Assembly: GCA_008080735.1 (NCBI GenBank)
Contig: SHMW01000002.1
Coordinates: forward strand, 1-54,274
From: Promethearchaeota archaeon
GTDB taxonomy: Archaea > Asgardarchaeota > Lokiarchaeia > Sigyniarchaeales > SOKP01
Length of the DNA stretch: 54,274 bases
Direction: 5' to 3'
Shown: piece by piece, positions 1-10,000 of the stretch
Numbering within the stretch: the stretch's first letter is position 1
How the letters are laid out: each line of letters starts with the position of its first letter
Translations under genes and position numbers: made by a program
The notes under the pieces: generated by a model
What the model was told of the DNA's origin: nothing
The model's database searches: none
The model's input: only the letters and a program-made list of their open reading frames with translations

Positions 1-126
1 ATTAGTATCTTTAAAAAAGATATATAGAATAAGGACAATTTGAAAAAATAAAGAAAAGGAAATAAGATTAAAAAAATATTAATTAACTGGAGAGTAAATT
101 ATTCCACGTTTAAAATCTTCCTAAAT

Positions 127-1038
127 ATGAAAAAGCATATTCTAATTTCGGCTAAATCTGACCTTCCATTAATAGAAAAAATAATAAACAGACTAAAAAC
201 TGAAAATGAGCTTAAATTAGATATTCATGATCCTATTAAGGATTCTATTCATTTAAAGGATTTCTATGAAAAAATAAATGATTATAATTTAATAATTGCT
301 AAGGTGGCAGGGGAATCTTCAATTGATTTGCTCCATATGGCTCAATTATTTAATATTCCTACGATTAATAACTTATATGCGATATTAAATTGTAAAAACA
401 AAATAGCTTTAGATAGTGCTTTAAGACATGCATTTAAAAGATATGAAAAAGAATTAACAGACTTTAATCTTCCAGAATCTTGGATACATCCATCCCCTCT
501 TAAAGATTTAAATCATTTTAAGGATTGGGCAATTTCAAAATTGCCTTTGGTTTTTAAAAGCCATGATCAACATAATGAATTCTTTCGATTTAATTTTTTA
601 GCACGAGACCAAAGTGAAATTGATGACTTCATATTATCTAAAAAGGATTTTCTTTATTTCGATTTGTATATTCAAGAGTTTATAGATTGTGATGGCATAG
701 ATCGGAAAGTATATGTTGTTGGAGATAAAATCTTTGGGATTCAGAGAGAAAATCCAATTTATATATTTCTTAGAGATAAGCCTAATTCTATAGATGTAGA
801 TGAAATTGAGAGAAAAGAGTTCAAATTAGACGAAAAAATAAAGAAATTGAGTAAAATACTTTCCAAGGAATTAAATCTTTCAATATTTGGTTTTGATTTA
901 GTAAAACCATTAGATAAAAATGGATATTATTTGCTTGATTTAAATGATTTTCCGGGGTTTAGAGGTATAAAAAACATAGATCAAGTAATCGTAGAATATA
1001 TATTAGATTATTTAGAAGGACTTGAAAACAATAAATAG
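127..1038 (+). CDS. ATP-grasp protein resembling inositol-phosphate kinase (ITPK) / RimK-type ligases
   Basis: The 303-residue protein has the layout of a compact ATP-grasp enzyme: a Rossmann-like N-terminal part (1-100), a central ATP-binding region (about 105-200) and a C-terminal metal-binding core. The clearest motif is DLNDFPGFRG at residue 271 onward, where Asp271 and Asn273 fit the Mg-ATP ligands. A FPG(F/Y) segment after the DxN motif is typical of inositol 1,3,4-trisphosphate 5/6-kinase relatives; RimK-like ligases are the alternative. The preceding segments EFIDCDGIDRKVYVVGDKIFG and SIFGFDLV also fit ATP-grasp strands. There is no transmembrane segment, so it should be cytosolic. 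It converges with the uppP unit, with 7 bases between the stops. The ATG lacks an obvious Shine-Dalgarno. The fold call is fairly firm; the substrate is unknown. Confidence 0.6.
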   Translation: MKKHILISAKSDLPLIEKIINRLKTENELKLDIHDPIKDSIHLKDFYEKINDYNLIIAKVAGESSIDLLHMAQLFNIPTINNLYAILNCKNKIALDSALRHAFKRYEKELTDFNLPESWIHPSPLKDLNHFKDWAISKLPLVFKSHDQHNEFFRFNFLARDQSEIDDFILSKKDFLYFDLYIQEFIDCDGIDRKVYVVGDKIFGIQRENPIYIFLRDKPNSIDVDEIERKEFKLDEKIKKLSKILSKELNLSIFGFDLVKPLDKNGYYLLDLNDFPGFRGIKNIDQVIVEYILDYLEGLENNK

Positions 1039-1045
1039 GTTATAT

Positions 1046-1891
1046 CTAAAAAACTAATAAGAAAGGTAAAATTATTACAAAGGCTATAAGACCATATGTT
1101 ATACAGAAATATCCAAAATTAATTCTTTTTGCAAGTTTCAGCAATCCTTCAATTGACAAATACCCCACGATAAAGCTTACTCCCGTTGAGATGAGAATTA
1201 TGGAGATATCGAGAGTAAAAAACACCGAACCACTTCCAAAAACAATATCCGCCACCACAGAGCCGATTACTGCTGGCACGGAAATGAGAAAACTCAACTT
1301 CAGGGCATTATCCTGAGTATAATTCTGAAGCAAGATAGAAGAAACAGTTACTCCAGATCGAGAAACACCCGGCAAGATTGAAACTCCTTGAGCCAGACCT
1401 GAAATCAAACTATCCGATTGAAAAATTTTTTCTGGAAGATCCTCAACAGTCTTTTTTCCAATGACTTTCTTAGTGAGAAGGATAAGGAAGCCTGTAATTA
1501 TCAATAATCCCGCAATGATTAAGGTTATAATATCTCCTTGAGTCGCTCTAAAATAATCCTCCAACACAGTCTTAAATAGGAAATAAAGTGGCAGTGCTGT
1601 TATAGCGGTTCCGATAGTTGCGATAATTAACCAATTTCTCTCATTAATGGTTTTTTTCGCATAATCCTTTTTAATAAGGAATAGAGATTTAATAATGTTG
1701 GAATAGTCCGTTCTGTATTTCAATAGGACTGCAAGCATCGTTCCCATATGAAGCCAAATCGCCAGACTAAAAGCTTCAGTGGGGCTGATACCAAAAAATG
1801 CTATAGACACAATCATCACTTGACCAGATGAGGAGATCGGTAGCCATTCAAAAAATCCTTGGAGTATCGCAATAATTATATATTCAATCAA
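1046..1891 (-). CDS. uppP: Undecaprenyl/polyprenyl-diphosphate phosphatase (UppP/BacA family)
   Basis: This 281-residue integral membrane protein has the two UppP signatures: the N-terminal FFEWLPISSSGQ segment (residues 13-24), which carries the catalytic Glu region, and the PGVSRSG motif near residue 174 with the phosphate-binding Arg. Seven or eight hydrophobic segments fill the rest, and the length is normal for the family. Known members dephosphorylate polyprenyl diphosphate at the membrane to recycle the lipid carrier used for glycan assembly; in an archaeon the substrate would be a dolichol-type lipid. Its ATG overlaps the stop of the upstream phosphatase gene by 4 bases (ATGA), so the two are probably translationally coupled. 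The identification is firm; the carrier lipid is inferred. Confidence 0.92.
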   Translation of the reverse strand: MIEYIIIAILQGFFEWLPISSSGQVMIVSIAFFGISPTEAFSLAIWLHMGTMLAVLLKYRTDYSNIIKSLFLIKKDYAKKTINERNWLIIATIGTAITALPLYFLFKTVLEDYFRATQGDIITLIIAGLLIITGFLILLTKKVIGKKTVEDLPEKIFQSDSLISGLAQGVSILPGVSRSGVTVSSILLQNYTQDNALKLSFLISVPAVIGSVVADIVFGSGSVFFTLDISIILISTGVSFIVGYLSIEGLLKLAKRINFGYFCITYGLIAFVIILPFLLVF

Positions 1892-2433
1892 TTTGAATCC
1901 TTCCCATTATTTAATTTATTCAATAAATTTGAGAATAAAATATCCTCTGAGAACCATTTTTTCAAACCTTTTACCAAGCAATCCTTTATTTCATCGCGCG
2001 CTTTTCGAAAGCCTTCTACCCCTTTCATAGAAGGGTCTTTAATATCTCCTTTTTCTCCTGCAAATTCTTTCAATGTGAAAATATTCCCGTTAAAAATTCT
2101 TTTTGCGCCATTTAATTGGAATATAGATTTCTTATGTTGTTCTGTAAGGGTTAAGATCAAATCAGCATTTCCTAAATATTCCTGATGTTTTTTTAGGTCT
2201 ATCGAGGTAGAAGTTTCGGGTAGATCAATTCCCTCTTCTTTCATAACTAGCTTAGCATCAAGAGAAATAAGCATCCCATCTCGAGCATTCGAAGCGACTC
2301 CACCCGAATGAACTTCAACATCTAATCCAAGACTAGTAAAAAGCTCTATTAAATAGCCCTCAACTATTGGGCTTCGTGCCGTATTGACGCTACAGACTAC
2401 TAAGATCGATTGATAAGGGAATGAAAAGTTCAT
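1888..2433 (-). CDS. Low-molecular-weight protein tyrosine phosphatase family protein
   Basis: The N-terminus carries the P-loop CSVNTARS (residues 14-21), matching the CX5R(S) active site of LMW-PTPs and related arsenate reductases. The general-acid Asp is supplied by the DPSMKG segment in the C-terminal third. At 181 residues it is slightly longer than the typical 150, with an extended charged C-terminal helix. In bacteria, such enzymes (Wzb/Etp type) dephosphorylate kinases that control polysaccharide export. Here the gene is cotranscribed with uppP through a 4-base overlap, which suggests a shared role in envelope glycan or lipid-carrier metabolism (inference). An arsenate reductase role cannot be excluded, but no arsenic genes are nearby. 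Confidence 0.85.
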   Translation of the reverse strand: MNFSFPYQSILVVCSVNTARSPIVEGYLIELFTSLGLDVEVHSGGVASNARDGMLISLDAKLVMKEEGIDLPETSTSIDLKKHQEYLGNADLILTLTEQHKKSIFQLNGAKRIFNGNIFTLKEFAGEKGDIKDPSMKGVEGFRKARDEIKDCLVKGLKKWFSEDILFSNLLNKLNNGKDSN

Positions 2434-2541
2434 GGACGTTATCTTAAATTATTTAATATATACATTTTATAATAATGTAAATAGAAAGGTAGCGCGTAAA
2501 ATAAATTTATATCAGTTCAAAGAACAAAATCAAATAATAAC

Positions 2542-3498
2542 TTAAAATGCAATATTCATGAAGAGCTCATCGATCCCTTGACCAGTTTGAGCGGATGTTT
2601 CAAAAAATTGGCAATTGTGCTTCATTGCTATTTCTTCCGCCCTTGTTCTCATGTGTCCTGCATCATCAATAAGATCCACTTTATTTCCGACTAAAATATA
2701 ATTAACGTCTGATTCCTTATTGAATAGATTTGCCTCATCGAACCAATCACTCACATCGTTGAGAGTTGCTTCTTTTGTATAATCAAATACAATCATGATT
2801 GTTTTCGCATCAAGTTTTTGGTAAAAATATTTCCGAATTTTTGCGAAGGTTTTGAGCCCTCCCATATCAAATAAATAGAGAGTAGATTTGATTTGTTGAG
2901 TTATTTGTAATTCCTTCTCCGCAATCGATATTCCGATTGTAGGCTTATACATTTCAGTGAATTTCTGTTTTGTATATAGGCGAGTTAAGGTGGTCTTCCC
3001 TACTTGGGATGACCCAATTACAAGTACATTTTTCACCGAACCACTATCGGAATTATGCGAATTAAAGCGTAATGTTCCATCCTCTAACAATTTTGGCAAA
3101 GCAGTGTCAATTTCTCTGTCATATAAGGCTAATGAGACTTTTTCGGCCACTAAGTAAGAATAAGGAATATATTTATCAATATCAGAATATGGGTCAGCAA
3201 CTAATACAAACAGAGCGGGTACATCTCCCCCCAGTTCAAGATAAAATAACCGAAACTCGTTTGTATCTAAGGTCCCACTTCCAAAAGAAGTTTCTGCAAA
3301 ACGCTTCACTTTGTTCATGGTTTGATCCAAGATTGCCATGATCGCCCCGATTATTTCCTCATCAAATCCCTTGATTGACTTTTGGGCAATGATTAAACCA
3401 TCCACATCTACTATCAGTGCTGCGGTTAATTCAGGTATGTTTTCAATGAAGTTTTCAAGAAGGTTGTCAAGAGTTTCGGTTTTAATCATTTTACTCAC
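2542..3498 (-). CDS. Roadblock/LC7 domain fused to Ras-like small GTPase
   Basis: Residues 10-130 form a Roadblock/LC7-type domain (the TAALIVDVDGLIIA strand-turn is characteristic). Residues 155-318 form a Ras-superfamily GTPase: P-loop GSSQVGKT (162-169), switch-I Thr in KPTIG (about 187), Walker B DMGG (211-214, in place of the usual DTAG), NKVD (272-275) and TSA (301-303). No C-terminal prenylation Cys is visible. DMGG lacks the canonical switch-II Gln, so hydrolysis may depend on a partner. Roadblock domains act as GTPase regulators, and Roadblock-GTPase proteins are abundant in Asgard archaea. It is the last gene of the che operon, 8 bases after the gelsolin-like gene. The first start is GTG at 3498; an ATG at 3489 follows a GTGAG tract and may be the true start. 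Confidence 0.9.
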   Translation of the reverse strand: MSKMIKTETLDNLLENFIENIPELTAALIVDVDGLIIAQKSIKGFDEEIIGAIMAILDQTMNKVKRFAETSFGSGTLDTNEFRLFYLELGGDVPALFVLVADPYSDIDKYIPYSYLVAEKVSLALYDREIDTALPKLLEDGTLRFNSHNSDSGSVKNVLVIGSSQVGKTTLTRLYTKQKFTEMYKPTIGISIAEKELQITQQIKSTLYLFDMGGLKTFAKIRKYFYQKLDAKTIMIVFDYTKEATLNDVSDWFDEANLFNKESDVNYILVGNKVDLIDDAGHMRTRAEEIAMKHNCQFFETSAQTGQGIDELFMNIAF

Positions 3499-3506
3499 GC
3501 AAATTA

Positions 3507-4031
3507 TTAGGTATCTAAAATAGTATTTATCTTATTAATTCTCTTTTGAATATGCTGCATTGAATACTGAATATGCATTTGCATTTCTTTGATTTCTGAG
3601 AGAATTGATTTGATTGTTGAGATTTTCTTGTTAGAAATATGCTCCTTGCTAATTTTACTATTTACTTTATCAAGGGATATTTTTTTTCCTTCTATTTTTA
3701 GTTTCCGAGATTCCCCAGGATAATCTAAATCCATTCGGCCTTCATCAATTTCGCTAACAATAACTTTAAACTCTTCCGGTTCCCGTCCTTGTTTGATTAG
3801 TTCATAGTTGAAATTATAGAATGGCTTTTTGCTTTTCAGTTTACCCGCCCACGAAGATGCGATATATCGATGAAATAACCGGGATTTCGCTCCCGCCCAT
3901 ATCCATATTAAGCTCATATTTTTATCGATAATTAGGTACACTTCTTGAGGGTCAAATATGGTTTCAGGATTCTTTTTAATGTTCTCTCCAACCACTTTAT
4001 AAATATATTTAGTATATTTTTCACTAGCCAT
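3507..4031 (-). CDS. Gelsolin-like domain protein with C-terminal coiled coil
   Basis: A single gelsolin/villin-like domain is suggested by EVYLIIDKNMSLIWIWAG (the strand pair that reads VFILDxGxxIYVWxG in gelsolins), then a helix with A/W residues ending AGKLK, then a GREPEEF segment like the QGxEPxxF of gelsolin repeats. The C-terminal 55 residues are a predicted coiled coil rich in I, K and Q. Gelsolins bind actin and Ca2+, and single- and two-domain gelsolins are known from Asgard archaea. I chose the ATG at 4031 because it has GAGGG eight bases upstream; the longer frame, to ATG 4064, adds 11 basic residues and has no Shine-Dalgarno. It lies between the CheW-CheC-CheC gene and the Roadblock-GTPase. 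Sequence similarity is modest, so a structure comparison is needed to settle the fold. Confidence 0.55.
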   Translation of the reverse strand: MASEKYTKYIYKVVGENIKKNPETIFDPQEVYLIIDKNMSLIWIWAGAKSRLFHRYIASSWAGKLKSKKPFYNFNYELIKQGREPEEFKVIVSEIDEGRMDLDYPGESRKLKIEGKKISLDKVNSKISKEHISNKKISTIKSILSEIKEMQMHIQYSMQHIQKRINKINTILDT

Positions 4032-4135
4032 TCTTATTTCCCTCTTATATTTCTCCCTTTTCATTAGATAAAGTCATTATTATAATCAAGTCTTCAGATT
4101 TTCAAGAAAAATAATAAAAATAAAATTTGGATGCT

Positions 4136-6085
4136 TTATTGATAGAATTCATCTAAAGCATTCAAAAGCTCATGTAAAGTTTCTATTTGTGGGATCAGGA
4201 TAAATGTGCCTTGAATTTCTATATCAGTAATTATTACATTTGTCGTAATAACTAATGATAATTTTTTCAAGAACCCAATTTCTTGTTTTAACAGATTGAA
4301 TAATTTTTCCGCATTTTCAATGAGCACGTCGGGCGGTTCTGTCATGAAACGAATATCTAAGAGATCTCCGAGAGCAGTCACATAATTGGAGGCTAATATG
4401 TTGCCCAACTCTTCCATTGCACTCTGATATGTATCTGGAAAATCACTAATTGTATCATAGCGTTTGCGAAGGTCAACTTGTTTCTTTTTCTCATCATCAA
4501 CTAAAATAGCTGTCAATTCTATGATATCTCTAACTTCAAAGATCGTTAAAACGGTTGCCCTTGTCTTTCCTTTGACATTACTCCATGAGGTGTAAAGTTT
4601 CTCATTCTTTTGAATTACCTTTTCAGAATATTTGTCTAATTCAACCATCTCGACTGCTGGAATATCTATAGTGACTTTTTTATTAATCATCTTCGCAAGG
4701 GCATTTGCCGCATTCCCAGAACCAATATTACCAACTTCTCTGAGTGCATCTTTCTGACGCTCCGATAAAGCTAAGCTTTTTGCTCCGGCACCTGCTCCTT
4801 TTTCTCCTTTCATTAAAGGTTCATAGCTTATTCCAAGATTCTCAAAAAGATTATACAGTGTATCAAGATCTGGAATAAATAGGAAAACTCCATTAAGTTC
4901 ATAATCGACAACTTGTATTGACGTTTTAATCACCACTATAAAGGTATAGATTGACTCCAATTCTTTTCCTAGAAATCTTCCTAATGAATTTACATCGCTC
5001 ACAGTAAATTCTGGAACACCAGTCATCATTTTAGTATCAGTCAAATCTGCTAACGCTGACGCATAGTGTCCCGCCAATATGTTCCCCATTTCTGTTATTG
5101 TTGATCTTGCATATTCATCAATATCCTCTTTAGATTTCACTTTATCTGGATCTATATCGGAATCTTCGCCTGTGATAGATTTTACCATTTTCATAAGTGG
5201 TGTTAACTCAAATGCTTGGAATATGGTTGATTGAGAAGTGCCCTCAATTTGGGAGAAAATACCACAGACCTTTTGATTTGGACCTCCAAACTGTGCAGCC
5301 AAATTCTCAAATGATATGATGCCTACATTTGTTAGGTCAACATTGATCTTTTTCTTTATAAGTCTAGAAAGCGCAGTAATTGCGTTTCCAGAACCGATAT
5401 TTCCAATCTCCTTGAGCATATCTTCTTGTTCGTCATTTAAGTTAATCTTCTTATCAACATTTCCTGGTTTATCAATGATGTCATAGGTATCCTCGAAAGT
5501 CGAGATAATCTCCTCTTGATCCTTCCTAAAAATTGCCTTCTTTTCCGGTTTGAGAGTAGTAGGTTCTTTTGCCTCTGCTTGTTGTTTTGCTTTTTCCGTT
5601 TGATCTCGTCTATAGTTTTCATTGATATTAAAACTTCTAATAAACGCATCCAGATTTAGTAGAATATAAGTGCTTTCATTAAGAATGCCAATTGCATTAA
5701 TGAATTCAAAATCTAAATCTGTCTCAACAATTTTATTTGTATCGTTGAAAATTGACATTGGCACTTCTTGGACACCGATGACTTCATCAACTAGTATTCC
5801 TAAATTTAGCCCATTTCGCTCTAATAATAGAATTCTTGTGTCCTTATCCATCTCGTAGGTATTTTCTGCTGTGTAGATTTTTCTCCTGAGAGATAATATT
5901 GAATACAGATCGCCTCGTATATCTATCACACCAACAATTGATTTATCCGCGAGTGGAATTGGGATAATTTTTTCACCAGGAATATAAATTTCTTTTACTT
6001 TATTGACCTGTACCAAGTATTTTTCGTTTTTAACCCTAATAATAACGACATTAAGGTTCTTTTTGGTTGATTCTGCTTCGATCAT
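4136..6085 (-). CDS. CheW-CheC-CheC fusion protein
   Basis: Three modules are visible in 649 residues. Residues 10-150 are a CheW/receptor-coupling domain (VIDIRGDLYSILSLR and ILVDEVIGV segments). A charged linker runs 155-212. Two CheC phosphatase domains follow at about 217-420 and 440-645. Each keeps both E-x2-N active-site pairs: EIGN 226-229 and EMGN 332-335 in the first, EVGN 450-453 and ELGN 559-562 in the second. CheC dephosphorylates CheY-P, so the fusion would bring CheY phosphatase activity to the receptor-CheA array through CheW. This arrangement differs from the stand-alone CheC of most archaea. A GAGGAT Shine-Dalgarno precedes the ATG. Domain calls are firm; array localisation is inference. 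Confidence 0.9.
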   Translation of the reverse strand: MIEAESTKKNLNVVIIRVKNEKYLVQVNKVKEIYIPGEKIIPIPLADKSIVGVIDIRGDLYSILSLRRKIYTAENTYEMDKDTRILLLERNGLNLGILVDEVIGVQEVPMSIFNDTNKIVETDLDFEFINAIGILNESTYILLNLDAFIRSFNINENYRRDQTEKAKQQAEAKEPTTLKPEKKAIFRKDQEEIISTFEDTYDIIDKPGNVDKKINLNDEQEDMLKEIGNIGSGNAITALSRLIKKKINVDLTNVGIISFENLAAQFGGPNQKVCGIFSQIEGTSQSTIFQAFELTPLMKMVKSITGEDSDIDPDKVKSKEDIDEYARSTITEMGNILAGHYASALADLTDTKMMTGVPEFTVSDVNSLGRFLGKELESIYTFIVVIKTSIQVVDYELNGVFLFIPDLDTLYNLFENLGISYEPLMKGEKGAGAGAKSLALSERQKDALREVGNIGSGNAANALAKMINKKVTIDIPAVEMVELDKYSEKVIQKNEKLYTSWSNVKGKTRATVLTIFEVRDIIELTAILVDDEKKKQVDLRKRYDTISDFPDTYQSAMEELGNILASNYVTALGDLLDIRFMTEPPDVLIENAEKLFNLLKQEIGFLKKLSLVITTNVIITDIEIQGTFILIPQIETLHELLNALDEFYQ

Positions 6086-6120
6086 TATAATCCTCTTTTT
6101 AAATTTTTGATTTTAATTTT

Positions 6121-6984
6121 TTATTTAAATTTATTCTTAAGCATAATTCCTTTCCAAATTAACTCAATTTGAGACTTTCCATCATAAGACTCGGAAAAGA
6201 ACCCTTGCTGCTTATATATCGCTATTTGGCCACCATTGGAGTATTTATAAATATAATCGAGTAAATTTTCTATGCTACTGAAATTAAAACCCGCGACCTC
6301 CATTTCTTTTTCGTTATTGACGAGAACGATCAAGAGGTCTTCTCCATTAAATGGCTTTTCTAATTCATTCCATTCAACCCATAGTTCTTGTTCAACATCA
6401 TTCCCTCTTACAATAAATTTATCATCTATGGGTATATCTCTATAAGTTTTATAGGTGGAAAAAATAACTTTATTAGGAATCTTTCCAATTTCTTTCGAAA
6501 ATTTTGCTATTTTTTCTCCGGCATTAAAATAATATTCTTTATCAAGTATGTAATTACAGTTTATAAAAATATGTCTATTCTCCTTAATTTCTATAATATA
6601 GTCTATAAAATCATCTTTTTTTGTATCCGCTCTTATATGTACCGACTTTATTGAAATATCTTTTTGAGTTTTTAAGAATTTGAAAAATCGCCATTTTATT
6701 GCATCTTTATCATTCTTTTCTTTGCTGATAAATGTTTCATAGATTTTCTTGAATTGATCTTTATTAAGTTTCGAGAGATCCGCATCTTTTTCATTTTTAA
6801 AGTCCACTTCTATGAATGAACCATCGAATGGTGATTTATTCTCTTGTTTTAGTTTTTTTAGGCTAACTTCCCCCAAAAATAGCGCCAATTCCAGTTCTAA
6901 GATATTTGGGACTATTTCTTCAATCAGTGCAAATAAGGTTTCTTTCGATTTATCCAATAAAGTTTTATAATATTGAAAATTCAT
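6121..6984 (-). CDS. Protein of unknown function in the che operon
   Basis: I do not recognise this 287-residue soluble protein. It begins with a helical stretch (1-50, YYKTLLDKSKETLFALIEE), followed by an alternating strand/helix region with many aromatic and charged residues. There is no signal peptide, transmembrane segment or cysteine cluster. It lies between the coiled-coil gene (17 bases away) and the CheW-CheC-CheC gene (35 bases away) and has an AGAGGT ribosome site, so it is almost certainly translated as part of the chemosensory operon. Archaeal operons at this position may carry output adaptors such as CheF, but I see no convincing CheF similarity. Confidence 0.6.
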   Translation of the reverse strand: MNFQYYKTLLDKSKETLFALIEEIVPNILELELALFLGEVSLKKLKQENKSPFDGSFIEVDFKNEKDADLSKLNKDQFKKIYETFISKEKNDKDAIKWRFFKFLKTQKDISIKSVHIRADTKKDDFIDYIIEIKENRHIFINCNYILDKEYYFNAGEKIAKFSKEIGKIPNKVIFSTYKTYRDIPIDDKFIVRGNDVEQELWVEWNELEKPFNGEDLLIVLVNNEKEMEVAGFNFSSIENLLDYIYKYSNGGQIAIYKQQGFFSESYDGKSQIELIWKGIMLKNKFK

Positions 6985-7001
6985 TTTTTTTAAACCTCTT
7001 T

Positions 7002-10000
7002 TTAGCTTAATAGGTATGATTCTAATTTTTCTTGATCCATAATTTCTCCATCTTTGCTTTTCACATAATATCGTATTTCTCTTTCTTGATATGGGAGAAT
7101 CGATTCTACTGTGAATGAAATCATATCCGTTCCTTCAATTTCCGACTCCATAATTTCATATTTAGTATTAGCAGAAACAATTTCAAATGATTTAGAAATA
7201 GTATCATTGATGTCAATATCATTAACTTCGATATTTGAATTATTATTAATGATGATGCTTATTGCAAACTCATCAACATCTCTACCTGGAAATATTTCTT
7301 TCCCTATCAATAAATCTCTCCTCTTATGGGCAATATCTAACTTCGGAAGCTTTTCTGTTTCCAGAGACTCGTTCAAGTAATAGAAATTCTCGGGGCTCCG
7401 CTTTTCTTGTGGATAATAATGGGTGACTTCGAGTGGGAATTGATACGTTTTTTTGTGATTTGGTTTAATTGCCTTAAAGGGATATGAAATTTTAAGAAAC
7501 TCATCTACATCAATCAACACTTTTGATTTAATATTATCTAAATTGAGACTAATCTTAACATCGTGAGGAATTGAGTGATCCAGATTGTCAGGCACTACTT
7601 CAATGCTCACATGGTCTGAAATGTCTCTCCCCGAAGAAGTTGATATTTGGAATTGAGTTAGATCTTCTGGAGGAGCAAAATCTGCTGGAATAATATCTTT
7701 TACCATAATCCCTTTCATTGGGGTTGTTCCTATATTTTTAACAGTGATCTTGCTTTGAATTTCCGCTTCTTCAAAGGATTTAATTTCAGATTCAGAGAGC
7801 TTTTTATCCAAATGAATATCGATTATTTCGAATACCGATTCTTGTAATCTTAGATCAATAACAGCATTCTTTTTGACTGAATGAGTAATTGAATATTCTA
7901 GTTTTCTGAAAAATTTTGGTTCATTTTCATCTGCGACTTCCCATTCTTCACTTATAAATTTCTCTTGGGGTGCCAATAATTTTCCCCCATTTGAATTAAA
8001 ATCTATATCTAAATATTTTGTTTCTTTATCCTTATCCAAAACTAATATAGATTTTAATTCCATATCGATCTCACTATTATTTTTAAAAATTAGAGAGCAT
8101 CTCCATTTATTTGGCTCTGTCTCTTTCTCCTTTATCTGCATCGCATGCATCGCATGGGAATAGCCACGGAGGTGATCAATCTCTAAATTTGACATTATTT
8201 GGTTTTTATAAATATATGAAAGTTGAATATTCCCTGTTCCTATCATTTGTCTATTTTTAGGGCTGATACTAGTATATACAATAATTTCTGCTTTCTTTCC
8301 TGGTTCTAAAGAATTTATGGAAAAAATAAGGCTTCCTTTTTGAATTTCCACATCTGAAACCGATGAGCTATCATACTTAAAGTCCCTAAATTCCTCAGAA
8401 AATTGTTTTGCTATCCTTAGATCTTCTACAAGATCCTCTGAAGTATTTTCTATAAAGATTGAATACTTTAACCGATTCTCTTGATTAAATAAAAGAAAAT
8501 AGTTATCTCTTACAAATTCTCCTGTTATTTCATGATATCCTTCAAGAATTTTTTCTTTTCTTTCTTTTTCTTTTTGAGAGATTTCTTCTAATTTTTTATT
8601 GAGCTTATTTTCTTTTTGCTCATTAAGCTCAACAATCTTCGCCCGAAGAGAATTTATTTCAGATTCGACATTTTCTTTCTTTTCTTGCCATTCATCACTT
8701 TTTGTATTAATATTTTTCAAATTCTCTTGATTCTCTTTCAGTTGGGCCTTAAGTTCCTTAATTCGGGCATCATAAGTATCCTTAATTTTTTCAAGATGTG
8801 AAATTAAATTTTTTGTATTTTGGAGCTTTTCTTCAAGAGTTTCAATAGTGTCTTTCTTGGAATTATCGATCTTATTGTTTTGTGATTCCAACTCATTTTT
8901 CTTCTTGTCTTCAAGATCTTCTATATTGTCTTCCAAATCATCGATTTTGTCTTCCAAATCCTTTTGTCTCTCTGATTCCTCATCAGCTTTCTTTTCGGCT
9001 TCGTCAAGCTTTTTTTCAATCTCCTCAAATTGTGTTCGTTTATCGTTGATTTGTACATCAAATTCTTTTTCAACGATATTTATTTTTGCTTCATCTTCAA
9101 TATCTTTAGTCGCTTTTTTCTTCTCCTTTTCCAGGTTTTTAATTTCCTTCTTTTTTTCTTTTAGTTCTGTCTTTAATTTATCTTGTTTTTCTTCCCATTC
9201 TTCTTCTTTTTTCTTTGCCTTTTTATTATTCTCAATGCAATTCTCCATTTCTTTTCTCAATTTCTTTATCTTTGGATCATAGTGATTCAATATGTTTTCT
9301 ATATTCACCGCTTTCTTTTCTGAATATTCTGTCTTCACTTCTGGAATTCTTTCCGTGATCTGTTCCAATTTTTCTTTCGCGTTTTTTAGTTGGGTTTCGG
9401 TCTCTTCTTTAAATTGATTTTTATTAAGATATTTAGAAATGTTTTTTTCTTTGTATTTTTCTTTATCTTCAATTAAACTATCTATTTCTTTCTTCAATAA
9501 TCCTGCTTGATTGAGGAGTTTCTTGTTTTTTTGAGAAAGTTTTGAGATTTTGTCTAAAGCTTCATCTAATTCATTGTTTTTCAGATGTATTTTATCCTCA
9601 ACGGAACTGATTTTATGTCCATAAGACATTTTAATCTTTTTTTTTGTAGTTTCTCTCTTTTCTTGTATCTCTTGTTCAATTTTTTTTAGCTTTTTCTGCT
9701 TTAGCTTTGCTCCTAGATCATCGGTTTGAATATTCATTACTTTAATTTTTTCAAAAACTTTGATTGGATTGACTAAATCCTCAGAATCTTTTATTTGATA
9801 ATTGACTTTTTTATTTGTTTCTGGTTCAAAATTCCCCAGATTGATGATTTTATCTTTTTCTAATGAGAGGTTATCATCGGAACTATAATCTAATTTAACA
9901 TCCCAAATCCTATCTTTCTTTGAATTATTTAGAACGTTTATACTTCCTGTTCCAATAAAATTGATTAATGTACCATTTTTGCTATATTCATATTTTAAAT

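Noticed and set aside
8848..9282. Ser/Phe-rich plus-strand ORF of 144 codons
   Set aside because: It is the antisense of the Lys/Glu-rich coiled coil of the 1056-residue protein; such antisense frames arise from base composition.
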